Of a stretch of DNA of 6,955 bases, positions 1 to 6,955 are shown one piece after another. Made by a program: the position numbers and the translations under genes. Under the pieces are notes generated by a model. It saw only the letters and a program-made list of their open reading frames with translations, was not told where the DNA came from and ran no database searches. The DNA comes from Chitinophagaceae bacterium (GTDB lineage: Bacteria; Bacteroidota; Bacteroidia; Chitinophagales; Chitinophagaceae): contig JADYYU010000180.1 of NCBI GenBank assembly GCA_020853515.1, positions 1 to 6,955 of the forward strand, in the 5' to 3' direction. Each line of letters begins with the position of its first letter. Within the stretch, counting starts at the first letter, position 1.

Positions 1-1953
1 CACATACTGAATCTGGATCTGAATAACCCGCACTTTATGGTGAATGGCATTGATGAAACCGCAGGTGTACTGAATGGTACTGTACCTTTTTCTCCTTTCG
101 ATACCATCGATTACGATCGTTTATATGTGGCTTCTGACCAGTCTCGTTTTGATAAATCATTAAGAAATAAACTCTACGGTCAGGGTTCAGATGTTTCCTA
201 TCGCGAACTGATTGACATCGATCGTTATGATCCAAAAACCTTTTCACTGGATATGTTTTCTGCAGATGACCTTTTTAACAGAGGTAAAGATTACGTGAGT
301 TATTTTGGTTATGATTATCTGGGTAAAAAATCAAAAACACAACCAAGCTTTAATGACTTCTGGACCAAGAAGGACGCCAACGGCGATTACGCCCGTCCGA
401 TCGGCGCTTTCAGGCCAATTTATATGTTTGGCTATATACTGGACAAATTTGCCTACAAAGATCTGAGTTTTAACATCGGTTTGCGTGTTGACCGCTATGA
501 TGCGAATCAAAAAGTACTGAAAGATCCGTATTCACTTTATGGTATCAGAAAAAATGGTGACCTGAAAGCAGGTACTTATCTCGTAGCAACCGACAAAAAC
601 GACAACGATAAAAGAGCGCCGGATCCGAGCTCATTCAGTAGTGATTATGTACCCTATATAGATAATAATCAGGCTACCAAACCAACCATTGTTGGTTACA
701 GAAAGGGAGATACCTGGTATGATCCGTTTGGTCGCCAAATTGCAGATCCAACTGTATTATCCGGACTTTATGGTGGTGGCTTACCAATTCAGCCGTGGCT
801 GATCAACAAAACCGATAGTATCAAAGGAAGTGCCTTCAACCCGAATAATTCATTTGAAGATTTCAAACCGCAGGTAACGCTTTCTCCCCGTTTGCAGTTC
901 TCATTTCCAATTTCTGAAGAATCACTGTTTTATGGCAACTATGATGTGATCACACAAACACCAAGTTCAAATAACTTTGTGACACCGGATGATTATTATT
1001 TCCTTGCAGAAAGACAATCAACCATCAACAATGCCAATCTGAAAATGGAAAAAGCAATCAATTATACTTTAGGCTATCAGCAAAAAGTATCTAAAAATGC
1101 TGCTGTAACGATTGAAGCTTACTACAGAGAAAGAAAGAATCAGATACAAATTCAAAACTACATTCTGGCTTATCCAATACAATATACCTCTTATGGTAAC
1201 CGCGATTTCTCATCTACAAAAGGGGTGAAAATTAATCTGGACTACAGAAGAAGCGGACCGTTGAGAATGCAGTTGAACTATACCCTGCAATTTGCTGAAG
1301 GTACAGGTTCTAATACCAATACGCAATCTTCATTACTTGCAACGGGTCAGCCTAACCTGCGTACTGTGTTTCCGCTCGACTTTGATTCAAGACATATGCT
1401 GAATTTTACGATTGATTATCGCTATGACGACAAATCGCCCGGCCCTGAAATTGCTGGTACTTATCCATTCAAAAATGCAGGGATTAACTTGCTGACCAGA
1501 GCCAGAAGCGGCGAACCTTATACGCGTTCAAATATCGCAACCTCATTGGTGGGCGGTGATTTCCAAAGTACCCCTATCATCGGTACCATCAATGGTTCAC
1601 GATTGCCATGGCAGTTTGAACTGAGTACCAGAATTGATAAAGATTTTCTGTATTATGCAGGCCGTAAGAAAGACAAGGAATCCAAGAAAATCACCAAAGA
1701 TGGTCACCTGATGATCATCAACGTGTACACTTATATCACCAACCTGTTGAACACCAGAAATACCTTATCAGTGTATAAATATACCGGTGTTGGTAATGAT
1801 GATGGTTACCTCGAATCTCCTCAGGGTAAACAGTCGCTAACGAATATACAATATCAGCAGTCTTATAAAGACTTATATCAGTACAGATTGATTAATCCTA
1901 ACAATTACAACAATCCAAGAAGGATTTTCATCGGATTTACAATCAATTATTAA
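1..1953 (+). CDS. TonB-dependent outer-membrane receptor, C-terminal part (5' end outside window)
   Basis: The reading frame is open from the first base, so the first ATG at 37 is internal and not the start; 650 residues are visible up to the TAA. The signal peptide, any carboxypeptidase-like regulatory domain, TonB box and most or all of the plug would lie upstream. What is seen is outer-membrane barrel: alternating aromatic strands, the strand motif 'FNIGLRVDRYDANQ' near residues 157-170, the hallmark 'NNANLKMEKAINYTLGYQQ' near 343-361 (family form NPNLKPEKxxxYExG), a 'YITNLLNTRNTLSVY' strand near the end, and a C-terminal 'FIGFTINY' with the terminal aromatic residue used in barrel assembly. 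A long polar stretch around 185-290, including 'GYRKGDTWYDPFGRQIADP' (232-250), is probably extracellular loop. Family role: energised uptake of a ligand across the outer membrane through TonB-ExbBD. The substrate cannot be told. It ends 21 bases before the large secreted protein gene and no SusD-like gene follows, so this is not a standard SusCD pair. Family assignment is firm; a specific role with the downstream genes is inference. Confidence 0.9.
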   Translation, partial: HILNLDLNNPHFMVNGIDETAGVLNGTVPFSPFDTIDYDRLYVASDQSRFDKSLRNKLYGQGSDVSYRELIDIDRYDPKTFSLDMFSADDLFNRGKDYVSYFGYDYLGKKSKTQPSFNDFWTKKDANGDYARPIGAFRPIYMFGYILDKFAYKDLSFNIGLRVDRYDANQKVLKDPYSLYGIRKNGDLKAGTYLVATDKNDNDKRAPDPSSFSSDYVPYIDNNQATKPTIVGYRKGDTWYDPFGRQIADPTVLSGLYGGGLPIQPWLINKTDSIKGSAFNPNNSFEDFKPQVTLSPRLQFSFPISEESLFYGNYDVITQTPSSNNFVTPDDYYFLAERQSTINNANLKMEKAINYTLGYQQKVSKNAAVTIEAYYRERKNQIQIQNYILAYPIQYTSYGNRDFSSTKGVKINLDYRRSGPLRMQLNYTLQFAEGTGSNTNTQSSLLATGQPNLRTVFPLDFDSRHMLNFTIDYRYDDKSPGPEIAGTYPFKNAGINLLTRARSGEPYTRSNIATSLVGGDFQSTPIIGTINGSRLPWQFELSTRIDKDFLYYAGRKKDKESKKITKDGHLMIINVYTYITNLLNTRNTLSVYKYTGVGNDDGYLESPQGKQSLTNIQYQQSYKDLYQYRLINPNNYNNPRRIFIGFTINY

Positions 1954-1974
1954 TTTTACTAAATAGATTTTTTT
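1954..1974 (+). other. Short intergenic spacer and leader of the large secreted protein gene
   Basis: These 21 bases are AT-rich and end in seven T residues directly before the ATG at 1975. There is no GGAGG-like Shine-Dalgarno sequence, which is normal in Bacteroidota. The spacer is too short for an independent promoter with a Bacteroidota -33/-7 layout, and no inverted repeat precedes the T-run, so it is not a convincing terminator. It supports cotranscription with the receptor gene. Confidence 0.6.
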
Positions 1975-4900
1975 ATGAAAAAACAACTCTTATCTTTTGC
2001 CCTGGTGGCTGCAGTATTCACGCAGTCACTTGCTGCACCCAATGTTGGTCAAAAACCTTCGCAAGGGCTCAATAAAACGGCATCCGGTTGTGACAATACC
2101 GCTGCTGTGATAGATCTTGATATTAATAATGTAAGAGCACACCTGATGTCCGGCGGTGATATGTGGTGGGATATTCCTTCTGCTAGTGCAGCGTATGAAG
2201 TGCCAAAGGGAAGTAACAAAAATGCGTTGTTTGCCGGATCAATCTGGATCGGTGGTATCGATAAATCGTCCAACGAGTTAAAGGTGGCCGGACAAACCTA
2301 CCGCCAAACCGGGAATGACTACTGGACTGGTCCGCTGGAAATTCCAGGCGGTAATGTAACACAGCAAACCTGTGCGGATTGGGATCGATTCTGGAAAATT
2401 AATGCCTCCGATATCAATAAATTTAAAGAACTGACAGCCGGTCTAACTGACCCTGTACAGATCGAGAATACTATTATCAGCAAATCTGATCTGGTACCGC
2501 AAATCATTAAAGAATGGCCGGCCAAAGGAAATACTGAAATATTGGGCGCAAGTGGCAATGTGCTGACTGCACCGCAAAGAGAAATGGCCCCTTTTGAAGA
2601 TATGCCACCTTATAACGGTATTTATGAGTGGAGAAAAGGCGACTATCCTAAAATATTGGGCGACCAGTATATCTGGTGGGTGTTTAACGATAAAGGAAAT
2701 ACAAAAACGGAAACCCAGTCTGAAGCGATTGGTCTGGAAATACATGCCGGTGCATTTGCATTTTCAACCAATGATTGCTTAAACGAAGCTACTTTTTATA
2801 ACTATCGAATATATAACTGGAGTACTTCTCAGTTAGACTCGACCTATATGGCCACCTGGTGTGATGCCGATCTTGGATATGCCTTTGACGACTATGTAGG
2901 TTGCGATACCACCCGTGGTTTAGGAATTTTGTATAATGGTGACAGCTATGACGAAGGCGCCACCGGATATGGATTTGAAATTCCCATGGTAGGTGTCGAT
3001 TACTTTCAGGGACCAAAATATCAGATTTCTCCGGGTGTAGATACTGAGCTGAAAATGAGTGTGTTTACATACTTTAATAATGACCCCGGTCCTACAGGTA
3101 ATCCTAGTACCAAAGATGATTTTTACGGTTATATTACAGGTACATGGAAAGATGGACAACCGTTTACAACTGCTTGTAACGCCCGAACTGCTGGTCCTAC
3201 CACTAAATTTATCTTTACCGGTGACCCTTGTAAAGGCGGATGGAACGAAGCATCGTGCAACAACCCGCCTGCGGACAGAAGGTTTATACACTCTGCCGGT
3301 CCTTTCCCGTTGATTCCGGGCTCTGCCCCTAATGATATCATTATTGGTGCCGTATGGGTACCAAACGTGGGTGGTGGTAAATCGGCCTGTTTTACTAAAA
3401 TTCAGGTTTGTGATGATAAAGCACAGGATCTTTTCGATAATTCATTTAAATTACCTTCAGGACCTGAAGCGCCTAAAGTGGCCGTGCAGCCTTTAGATAG
3501 AAAACTGGTATTTGATATCGACAATATTGCGGCTTCAAACAACTTTGAAGAAGGTTATGGCACTCGTTTTGATCTGCCACGCAGAGATGTATCAAAACGT
3601 GCCGTAAAGAATGGCTCTGCCGACAGTTTGTACAAATTTGAAGGCTATCTGGTGTATCAGTTAAAAAATGAAGCAGTGGCGCTTTCTGATATTAAATCAA
3701 AAGACGGTTCTGTGAATACCGATAAAGCCCGTATTGTGTTTCAATGTGACAAGAAAAACGGAGTAAAGGAAATTTTGAATTATGAAATCGATCCGGCCAT
3801 CTCTGCTGATCAATACATTCCAAAATTAATGGTGACTGGCATTGACAGCGGTATTACGCATTCATTCGCTGTGACTCAGGACATGTTTGCGACCGGTTCT
3901 GCAAAAAATCTTGTAAATTATAAAACATATTATTACGTTGTTGTGGCCTATGGTTACAACAATTTCAGAAATTTTGACGTAAACCGTCCGGATTCAACAC
4001 AGTTAATTCAATACGTAGAAAGCCGTACCGACGGTAAAGAGCAGCCAATACAGGTTATTAAGGCAAGTCCGCATCCGGCTACAGATAATTTATACATTCA
4101 GAATTATGCTGAATACGGAACCGGTATCCAGTTAAAAAGGATCGAAGGCAAGGGTAATAGCGGTAATATGCTTGAACTGACTGAAGCTTCTGAAATGGAA
4201 GCCCTGCAAGGACCCAATTATCAAAGCTTTGAACCTACTTCCAAACCGTTACGTGGTCCGGCCATGTTAAAAGTGGTCAATCCTGACAGTATCAAAGCTG
4301 GCAATTACGAAGTTTGGTTTAAAGTAGACAGCAGTTTTGCCATGCCAACTATGGATTCGTCAAAAGGAGCATTGGCGGCCTATACAAACTGGTTTGTGAC
4401 TCGTGTTGGTACACAGGATACCATTTTCTCAGGCAGAGATATTACAGGTTACAATGAGAAGTATCTCAGAAGGTATGCCTTAAATAATATTACGCAACTG
4501 GATTGGGGACTTTCATTAAGTGCTGAACAGCAGAAACGTCCCGGCGACAATCCACGTAGCAATGAGAATGGTTTGATCATGTCTGATGTTACGTTTGAAG
4601 ATGTCAATAACAAATGGTTGAGCGGTGTAGCTGATGAGGAAGGTAAATCATTTAATAACTGGATCAGGGCAGGAAGTGAATTTGATGCCGCTACAGATCC
4701 TAACTACAATGATTGTTCGATGATAGATTATGATAACAGCTATAATGCAGATAGCGGAAAAGCGTTTATCAATAATCTGGATCAGTTAAATTCATTTGAA
4801 AAAGTGCTGGAAGGAACTTTTGCTCCTTACAACATGGCCAGCAATGTAAATGACGAATTATGCGGCTTTGGCCTGCAATTTGGCACTGGTGCCGATAGGA

Positions 4901-5982
4901 GGAATAATAACCTCTACAGTGTTAGTGGTGTGGATCTGGTATTTACCGCGGATAAAAGCTTATGGACACGCTGCCCGGTTATTGAAATGACTGAAAGCAA
5001 AGGTACCGGTATCAATTTCCCTAAATCAGAAAATGCAGCCTTTAAATTTAATATTCGTAAGCATTTGGGATGGAACAAGGATGTTGATGATAGTGGCAAA
5101 CCTGTTTATTCAAGCAATCCTGCCGATAGCGGTATGAGTTACTTCCCTGGTTATGCGATCAACGTAGAAACCGGCGAAAGACTGAATATCTATTTTGGTG
5201 AAGAATCGTTTAATACGCAGGATAATGGTCGCGACATGATCTGGAATCCAACTTCTAGCAATATAAGCGGTTTTGATAAAGTGAAGTGGGGTGGTAAGCA
5301 TATCATTTATATTGCAAAAACCAAGTACGATCAGGGCAGTGCATTTGCTTCTTTGATCCGAAAAAATACAAGTCTGACTACAGATGCCGATCTGAGGGCA
5401 GCTTACCGTACTATGATGTGGGTTGGTATTCCATTGCTGCGTAATGGACTGCAATTGGCCAGTATCAAAGATGGTATCATACCTACAAAAACCAAGATCC
5501 GTATTCGCGTTACAAGACCTTACACCAAGTATATTCCTGACTCAAGTAAAGTACAGCAATTGCGCAATGGTGGCTGGCCGCTTTACACATTCTCTACCAA
5601 TGATATCGCTCCTGCAAAAATCGGGGATGCGAAAAACTATTACACCGGCAACAAAGACGAGGTGTTTAAGAGAATACATGTAGTGCCAAATCCATATTAT
5701 GCTTATAGTCAGTATGAAGGTACCCGTGTTGAGAATAAAGTAAAAGTGATTAACTTACCTGAAAAGGCTACGATCAAAATTTATACACTGGATGGAGCTC
5801 TTGTAAAAACAATCAATAAGAATGATACAAAAACCAATTATGTTGACTGGGATATCAAAAATGAAAAGGGAATTCCTGTAGCAAGTGGTATGTATCTGGT
5901 GCATGTTAATCTGCCTGACATTGGTGAAACTGTTTTGAAATGGTTTGGTGCTATGCGACCGGTGGATTTGATCAGCTTTTAA
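1975..5982 (+). CDS. Large secreted/surface protein with type IX secretion-like C-terminal domain, function unknown
   Basis: A complete gene of 1335 residues. The ATG at 1975 is chosen because it gives a clear signal peptide: Lys2-Lys3, a hydrophobic core at about 5-16, and a likely signal peptidase I site after Ala20 or Ala21. There is no lipobox cysteine. Visible parts in order: an aromatic, Gly and Asp-rich N-terminal block (about 47-347) with 'GGDMWWD', 'AGSIWIGGID', 'KGDYPKILGDQYIWW' and 'DDYVGCDTTRGLG'; a fibronectin-III-like segment (about 497-662) ending in 'YKTYYYVVVAYGY'; a middle region with 'RIEGKGNSGNMLELTE'; a second patterned block (about 983-1093) with 'FTADKSLWTRCPVIEM'; and a C-terminal sorting-like domain (about 1233-1335). 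Many cysteines are spread along the chain, compatible with disulfides in an exported protein. No enzyme catalytic motif is recognised. From memory, similar large proteins recur in Bacteroidota as uncharacterised type IX cargo; no search was possible. Its position between a TonB receptor and a PorV/PorQ gene supports export to the cell surface. Role as adhesin, surface-layer or matrix component is only a guess. Confidence 0.88.
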   Translation: MKKQLLSFALVAAVFTQSLAAPNVGQKPSQGLNKTASGCDNTAAVIDLDINNVRAHLMSGGDMWWDIPSASAAYEVPKGSNKNALFAGSIWIGGIDKSSNELKVAGQTYRQTGNDYWTGPLEIPGGNVTQQTCADWDRFWKINASDINKFKELTAGLTDPVQIENTIISKSDLVPQIIKEWPAKGNTEILGASGNVLTAPQREMAPFEDMPPYNGIYEWRKGDYPKILGDQYIWWVFNDKGNTKTETQSEAIGLEIHAGAFAFSTNDCLNEATFYNYRIYNWSTSQLDSTYMATWCDADLGYAFDDYVGCDTTRGLGILYNGDSYDEGATGYGFEIPMVGVDYFQGPKYQISPGVDTELKMSVFTYFNNDPGPTGNPSTKDDFYGYITGTWKDGQPFTTACNARTAGPTTKFIFTGDPCKGGWNEASCNNPPADRRFIHSAGPFPLIPGSAPNDIIIGAVWVPNVGGGKSACFTKIQVCDDKAQDLFDNSFKLPSGPEAPKVAVQPLDRKLVFDIDNIAASNNFEEGYGTRFDLPRRDVSKRAVKNGSADSLYKFEGYLVYQLKNEAVALSDIKSKDGSVNTDKARIVFQCDKKNGVKEILNYEIDPAISADQYIPKLMVTGIDSGITHSFAVTQDMFATGSAKNLVNYKTYYYVVVAYGYNNFRNFDVNRPDSTQLIQYVESRTDGKEQPIQVIKASPHPATDNLYIQNYAEYGTGIQLKRIEGKGNSGNMLELTEASEMEALQGPNYQSFEPTSKPLRGPAMLKVVNPDSIKAGNYEVWFKVDSSFAMPTMDSSKGALAAYTNWFVTRVGTQDTIFSGRDITGYNEKYLRRYALNNITQLDWGLSLSAEQQKRPGDNPRSNENGLIMSDVTFEDVNNKWLSGVADEEGKSFNNWIRAGSEFDAATDPNYNDCSMIDYDNSYNADSGKAFINNLDQLNSFEKVLEGTFAPYNMASNVNDELCGFGLQFGTGADRRNNNLYSVSGVDLVFTADKSLWTRCPVIEMTESKGTGINFPKSENAAFKFNIRKHLGWNKDVDDSGKPVYSSNPADSGMSYFPGYAINVETGERLNIYFGEESFNTQDNGRDMIWNPTSSNISGFDKVKWGGKHIIYIAKTKYDQGSAFASLIRKNTSLTTDADLRAAYRTMMWVGIPLLRNGLQLASIKDGIIPTKTKIRIRVTRPYTKYIPDSSKVQQLRNGGWPLYTFSTNDIAPAKIGDAKNYYTGNKDEVFKRIHVVPNPYYAYSQYEGTRVENKVKVINLPEKATIKIYTLDGALVKTINKNDTKTNYVDWDIKNEKGIPVASGMYLVHVNLPDIGETVLKWFGAMRPVDLISF
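2113..3015 (+). other. N-terminal aromatic/Gly/Asp-rich block of the large secreted protein
   Basis: Residues about 47-347 show dense runs of Trp, Tyr, Gly and Asp that look like a folded, constrained domain rather than low-complexity linker. Landmarks are 'DINNVRAHLMSGGDMWWD' (49-66), 'FAGSIWIGGID' (86-96), 'YWTGPL' (116-121), 'CADWDRFWKIN' (133-143), 'EWPAKGN' (180-186), 'GIYEWRKGDYPKILGDQ' (215-231), 'DADLGYAFDDYVGCDTTRG' (295-313ff) and 'GVDYFQGP' (340-347). The acidic cluster around 295-327 could bind calcium, but no canonical EF-hand or thrombospondin type 3 loop is present. I do not recognise a named domain here. Confidence 0.55.
3463..3960 (+). other. Fibronectin type III-like segment of the large secreted protein
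   Basis: Residues about 497-662 begin with a Pro-rich edge ('PEAPKVAVQPLDRKLVFDID'), pass through 'YKFEGYLVYQLKN' and end with 'LVNYKTYYYVVVAYGYNNF'. This matches the beta-sandwich layout of bacterial FN3-like modules, in which a 'GYxVY' strand is followed by a 'TYYYxVxAY' strand. The segment is longer than a typical module of about 90 residues, so it carries an insertion between these strands. Such modules are usually spacers or binding units in surface proteins. Confidence 0.5.
4921..5253 (+). other. Second patterned block of the large secreted protein
   Basis: Residues about 983-1093 contain 'VDLVFTADKSLWTRCPVIEM' (986-1005) and, further on, 'YAINVETGERLNIYFGEES' (about 1060-1078) and 'DNGRDMIWNPTS' (1083-1094). 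The regular hydrophobic alternation suggests beta strands. The density of Trp, Gly and charged residues suggests a constrained domain upstream of the sorting-like C terminus. I do not recognise a named family, and no function is assigned. Confidence 0.4.
5671..5979 (+). other. Type IX secretion-like C-terminal sorting domain with extended tail
   Basis: The last 103 residues (about 1233-1335) follow the type A sorting-domain plan: 'VVPNPYY' at 1236-1242, the strand 'ATIKIYTLDGALVKTI' at 1265-1280, 'VDWDIKNEKGIPVASGMYLVHV' at 1290-1311, then a final strand to about 1322. In the family this Ig-like fold directs transport through SprA/Sov and is recognised by PorV and the PorU attachment machinery. 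Unlike most such domains, the chain does not stop after the last strand but continues with 'KWFGAMRPVDLISF' (1322-1335). Whether it is cleaved like ordinary cargo is unknown. Confidence 0.75.
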
Positions 5983-6015
5983 TCAATTTTTTATAACAAC
6001 CTGAAGTCTAATATT
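5983..6015 (+). other. Short intergenic spacer before the PorV/PorQ-family gene
   Basis: These 33 bases are AT-rich, with a run of six T residues at 5987-5992, and show no Shine-Dalgarno sequence before the ATG at 6016. There is no room for a well-separated promoter and no strong hairpin, so readthrough from the large gene is the simplest view. Confidence 0.55.
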
Positions 6016-6955
6016 ATGATACTGAAGAAAATAAAATTTGCGGCACTTTTCATGATGATGTCAGCTACAGTGTTTGCAGGCAACAAGGACAGAACCGGAC
6101 AAGCAGGTGCTGGCGAGCTTTTGCTCAATCCCTGGGCCAGATCCGGAGGTTTGTTTGGTTTGAATTGCGCAAATGTTTCCGGACTGGAAGCCATGAAATG
6201 CAATGTGGCCGGCTTAGCTAAAACGCCTAAAACCGAAATTGGTATCGCCCATACCCGCTATCTGTCTGGTACAGGTATGAGCATCAGCAATGTAGGTATT
6301 GCGCAAAATCTGGGTGATGCAGGTGTGTTAGGTGTAAATATCATGAGTTTTGGGTTTGGCGACATTCCGATAACTACAGAAAATTCACCCGAAGGCGGCA
6401 TCGGTGACTATAAGCCTAATTTTCTGAACTTCTCTGTAGGCCTGGGCCGAACCTTCTCAAAAAACATGTGTGCCGGTATTAACGTCACTTACATTAATGA
6501 AGCGATCAGTAATATCAAGGCAAGTGCACTGGGTTTTGATGCAGGGGTGCAGTACACAAATGGCAAGCGCGATAATTTACATATTGGCATCAGCCTTCGT
6601 AATGTAGGTACCAATCTGAGATTTTCGGGAGATGGTTTTAGTTTTAACGGAACCAGCCCTGACTTTGCCAAAGAAATTACTACACAGTCGCGATCTGAAA
6701 AATTTTCACTGCCTTCACAATTAAACATCGCCACTGCGTATGATTTTTATCTTGATGAAAAGAAAACCGGTATGGGTGAAGCAGCCAGTGAAGAAATGCC
6801 CAAGCACCGCTTAACAGCCATGCTGAGCTTTATTTCAAATGCTTATAACAGTGACTGGCTGGGTTTTGGTGCCGAGTATGCCTTTAAAGAGAAATTTATG
6901 CTGAGAGCTGCTTATCGTTATGAATCCCTCATTGGCGATAAAGAAGAATCGACTA
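6016..6955 (+). CDS. PorV/PorQ-family outer-membrane beta-barrel protein, N-terminal part (3' end outside window)
   Basis: The frame is open from the ATG at 6016 to the window end, giving 313 full codons and no stop. The start is supported by a signal peptide: Lys4, Lys5 and Lys7, a hydrophobic core at 8-20, and cleavage probably after Ala21 ('TVFA'). The mature N terminus carries 'GQAGAGELLLNPWARSGGLFG' (28-48), followed by 'NVAGLA' (63-68); this corresponds to the PorV/PorQ signature of an 'ARxxGMGGA' turn followed by 'NPAGLA'. After it come amphipathic barrel strands, with 'GDIPITTENSPEGGIG' (115-130), 'GFDAGVQY' (173-180) and 'ISLRNVGTNLRFSGDGFSF' (192-210). Known PorV is a 14-stranded, FadL-like barrel that carries type IX cargo from the SprA translocon to the attachment complex; PorQ binds the same sorting signals. 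Its place 33 bases after a cargo-like gene fits a dedicated partner for that protein. It is probably a paralogue rather than the housekeeping PorV, since it lacks the canonical proline in the signature. Probably only the last strands are missing. Confidence 0.85.
   Translation, partial: MILKKIKFAALFMMMSATVFAGNKDRTGQAGAGELLLNPWARSGGLFGLNCANVSGLEAMKCNVAGLAKTPKTEIGIAHTRYLSGTGMSISNVGIAQNLGDAGVLGVNIMSFGFGDIPITTENSPEGGIGDYKPNFLNFSVGLGRTFSKNMCAGINVTYINEAISNIKASALGFDAGVQYTNGKRDNLHIGISLRNVGTNLRFSGDGFSFNGTSPDFAKEITTQSRSEKFSLPSQLNIATAYDFYLDEKKTGMGEAASEEMPKHRLTAMLSFISNAYNSDWLGFGAEYAFKEKFMLRAAYRYESLIGDKEEST

Noticed and set aside
37..1953. ATG at 37 as the true start of the first gene.
   Set aside because: The frame is open upstream to base 1, no signal peptide follows this ATG, and the protein would lack the plug required of a TonB-dependent receptor.
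1..1953. SusC of a SusCD glycan-uptake locus.
   Set aside because: No SusD-like lipoprotein gene follows, and the downstream genes are a sorting-domain protein and a PorV/PorQ-family protein.
2443..2745. Reverse-strand open frame of 100 codons inside the large secreted protein gene.
   Set aside because: It lies wholly within a strongly supported gene, has no domain or signal features, and is explained by chance.
2920..3291. Reverse-strand open frame of 123 codons, the longest antisense one.
   Set aside because: It is fully antisense to the large gene, with no recognisable motif and a composition (many Arg, Ser, Thr, Cys) typical of a shadow frame.
5110..5454. Reverse-strand open frame of 114 codons.
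   Set aside because: Antisense to the patterned C-proximal block of the large gene; no supporting features.
5968..5992. Inverted repeat TTGAT/ATCAA (5968-5972 and 5982-5986) overlapping the stop codon and followed by six T residues, resembling an intrinsic terminator.
   Set aside because: The stem is only five pairs with one G-C pair and a nine-base loop, too weak to call a terminator. It could at most lower readthrough slightly.

Overview
The window holds three consecutive same-strand genes with almost no space between them: the 3' part of a TonB-dependent outer-membrane receptor (1-1953), a complete gene for a very large secreted protein of 1335 residues (1975-5982), and the 5' part of a PorV/PorQ-family outer-membrane beta-barrel protein (6016-6955, running off the end). 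The spacers are 21 and 33 bases, so an operon is the simplest reading. There are no RNA genes, mobile elements, CRISPR arrays or long non-coding stretches.

The organism is most likely a member of the Bacteroidota. The reasons are the gene types (a large TonB receptor, a protein with a type IX secretion-like C-terminal domain, and a PorV/PorQ protein), the absence of Shine-Dalgarno sequences before both visible starts with AT-rich leaders instead, and moderate GC content (judged by eye). The style of the proteins suggests Chitinophagales, Sphingobacteriales or relatives, but the lineage cannot be fixed from this window.

The genes probably work together at the outer membrane. In type IX secretion, PorV is the outer-membrane shuttle that binds the C-terminal domain of cargo leaving the SprA/Sov translocon. 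Here a large cargo-like protein lies directly upstream of a PorV/PorQ-family gene and directly downstream of a TonB-dependent receptor. I infer a dedicated export or surface-assembly unit, in which the receptor and the PorV/PorQ protein help place or use the large surface protein. The large protein has no recognisable enzyme motif. It has a strongly patterned aromatic, Gly and Asp-rich N-terminal block, a fibronectin-III-like middle, a second conserved-looking block, and a C-terminal sorting-like domain with an unusual tail. It is the best candidate in the window for uncharacterised biology.
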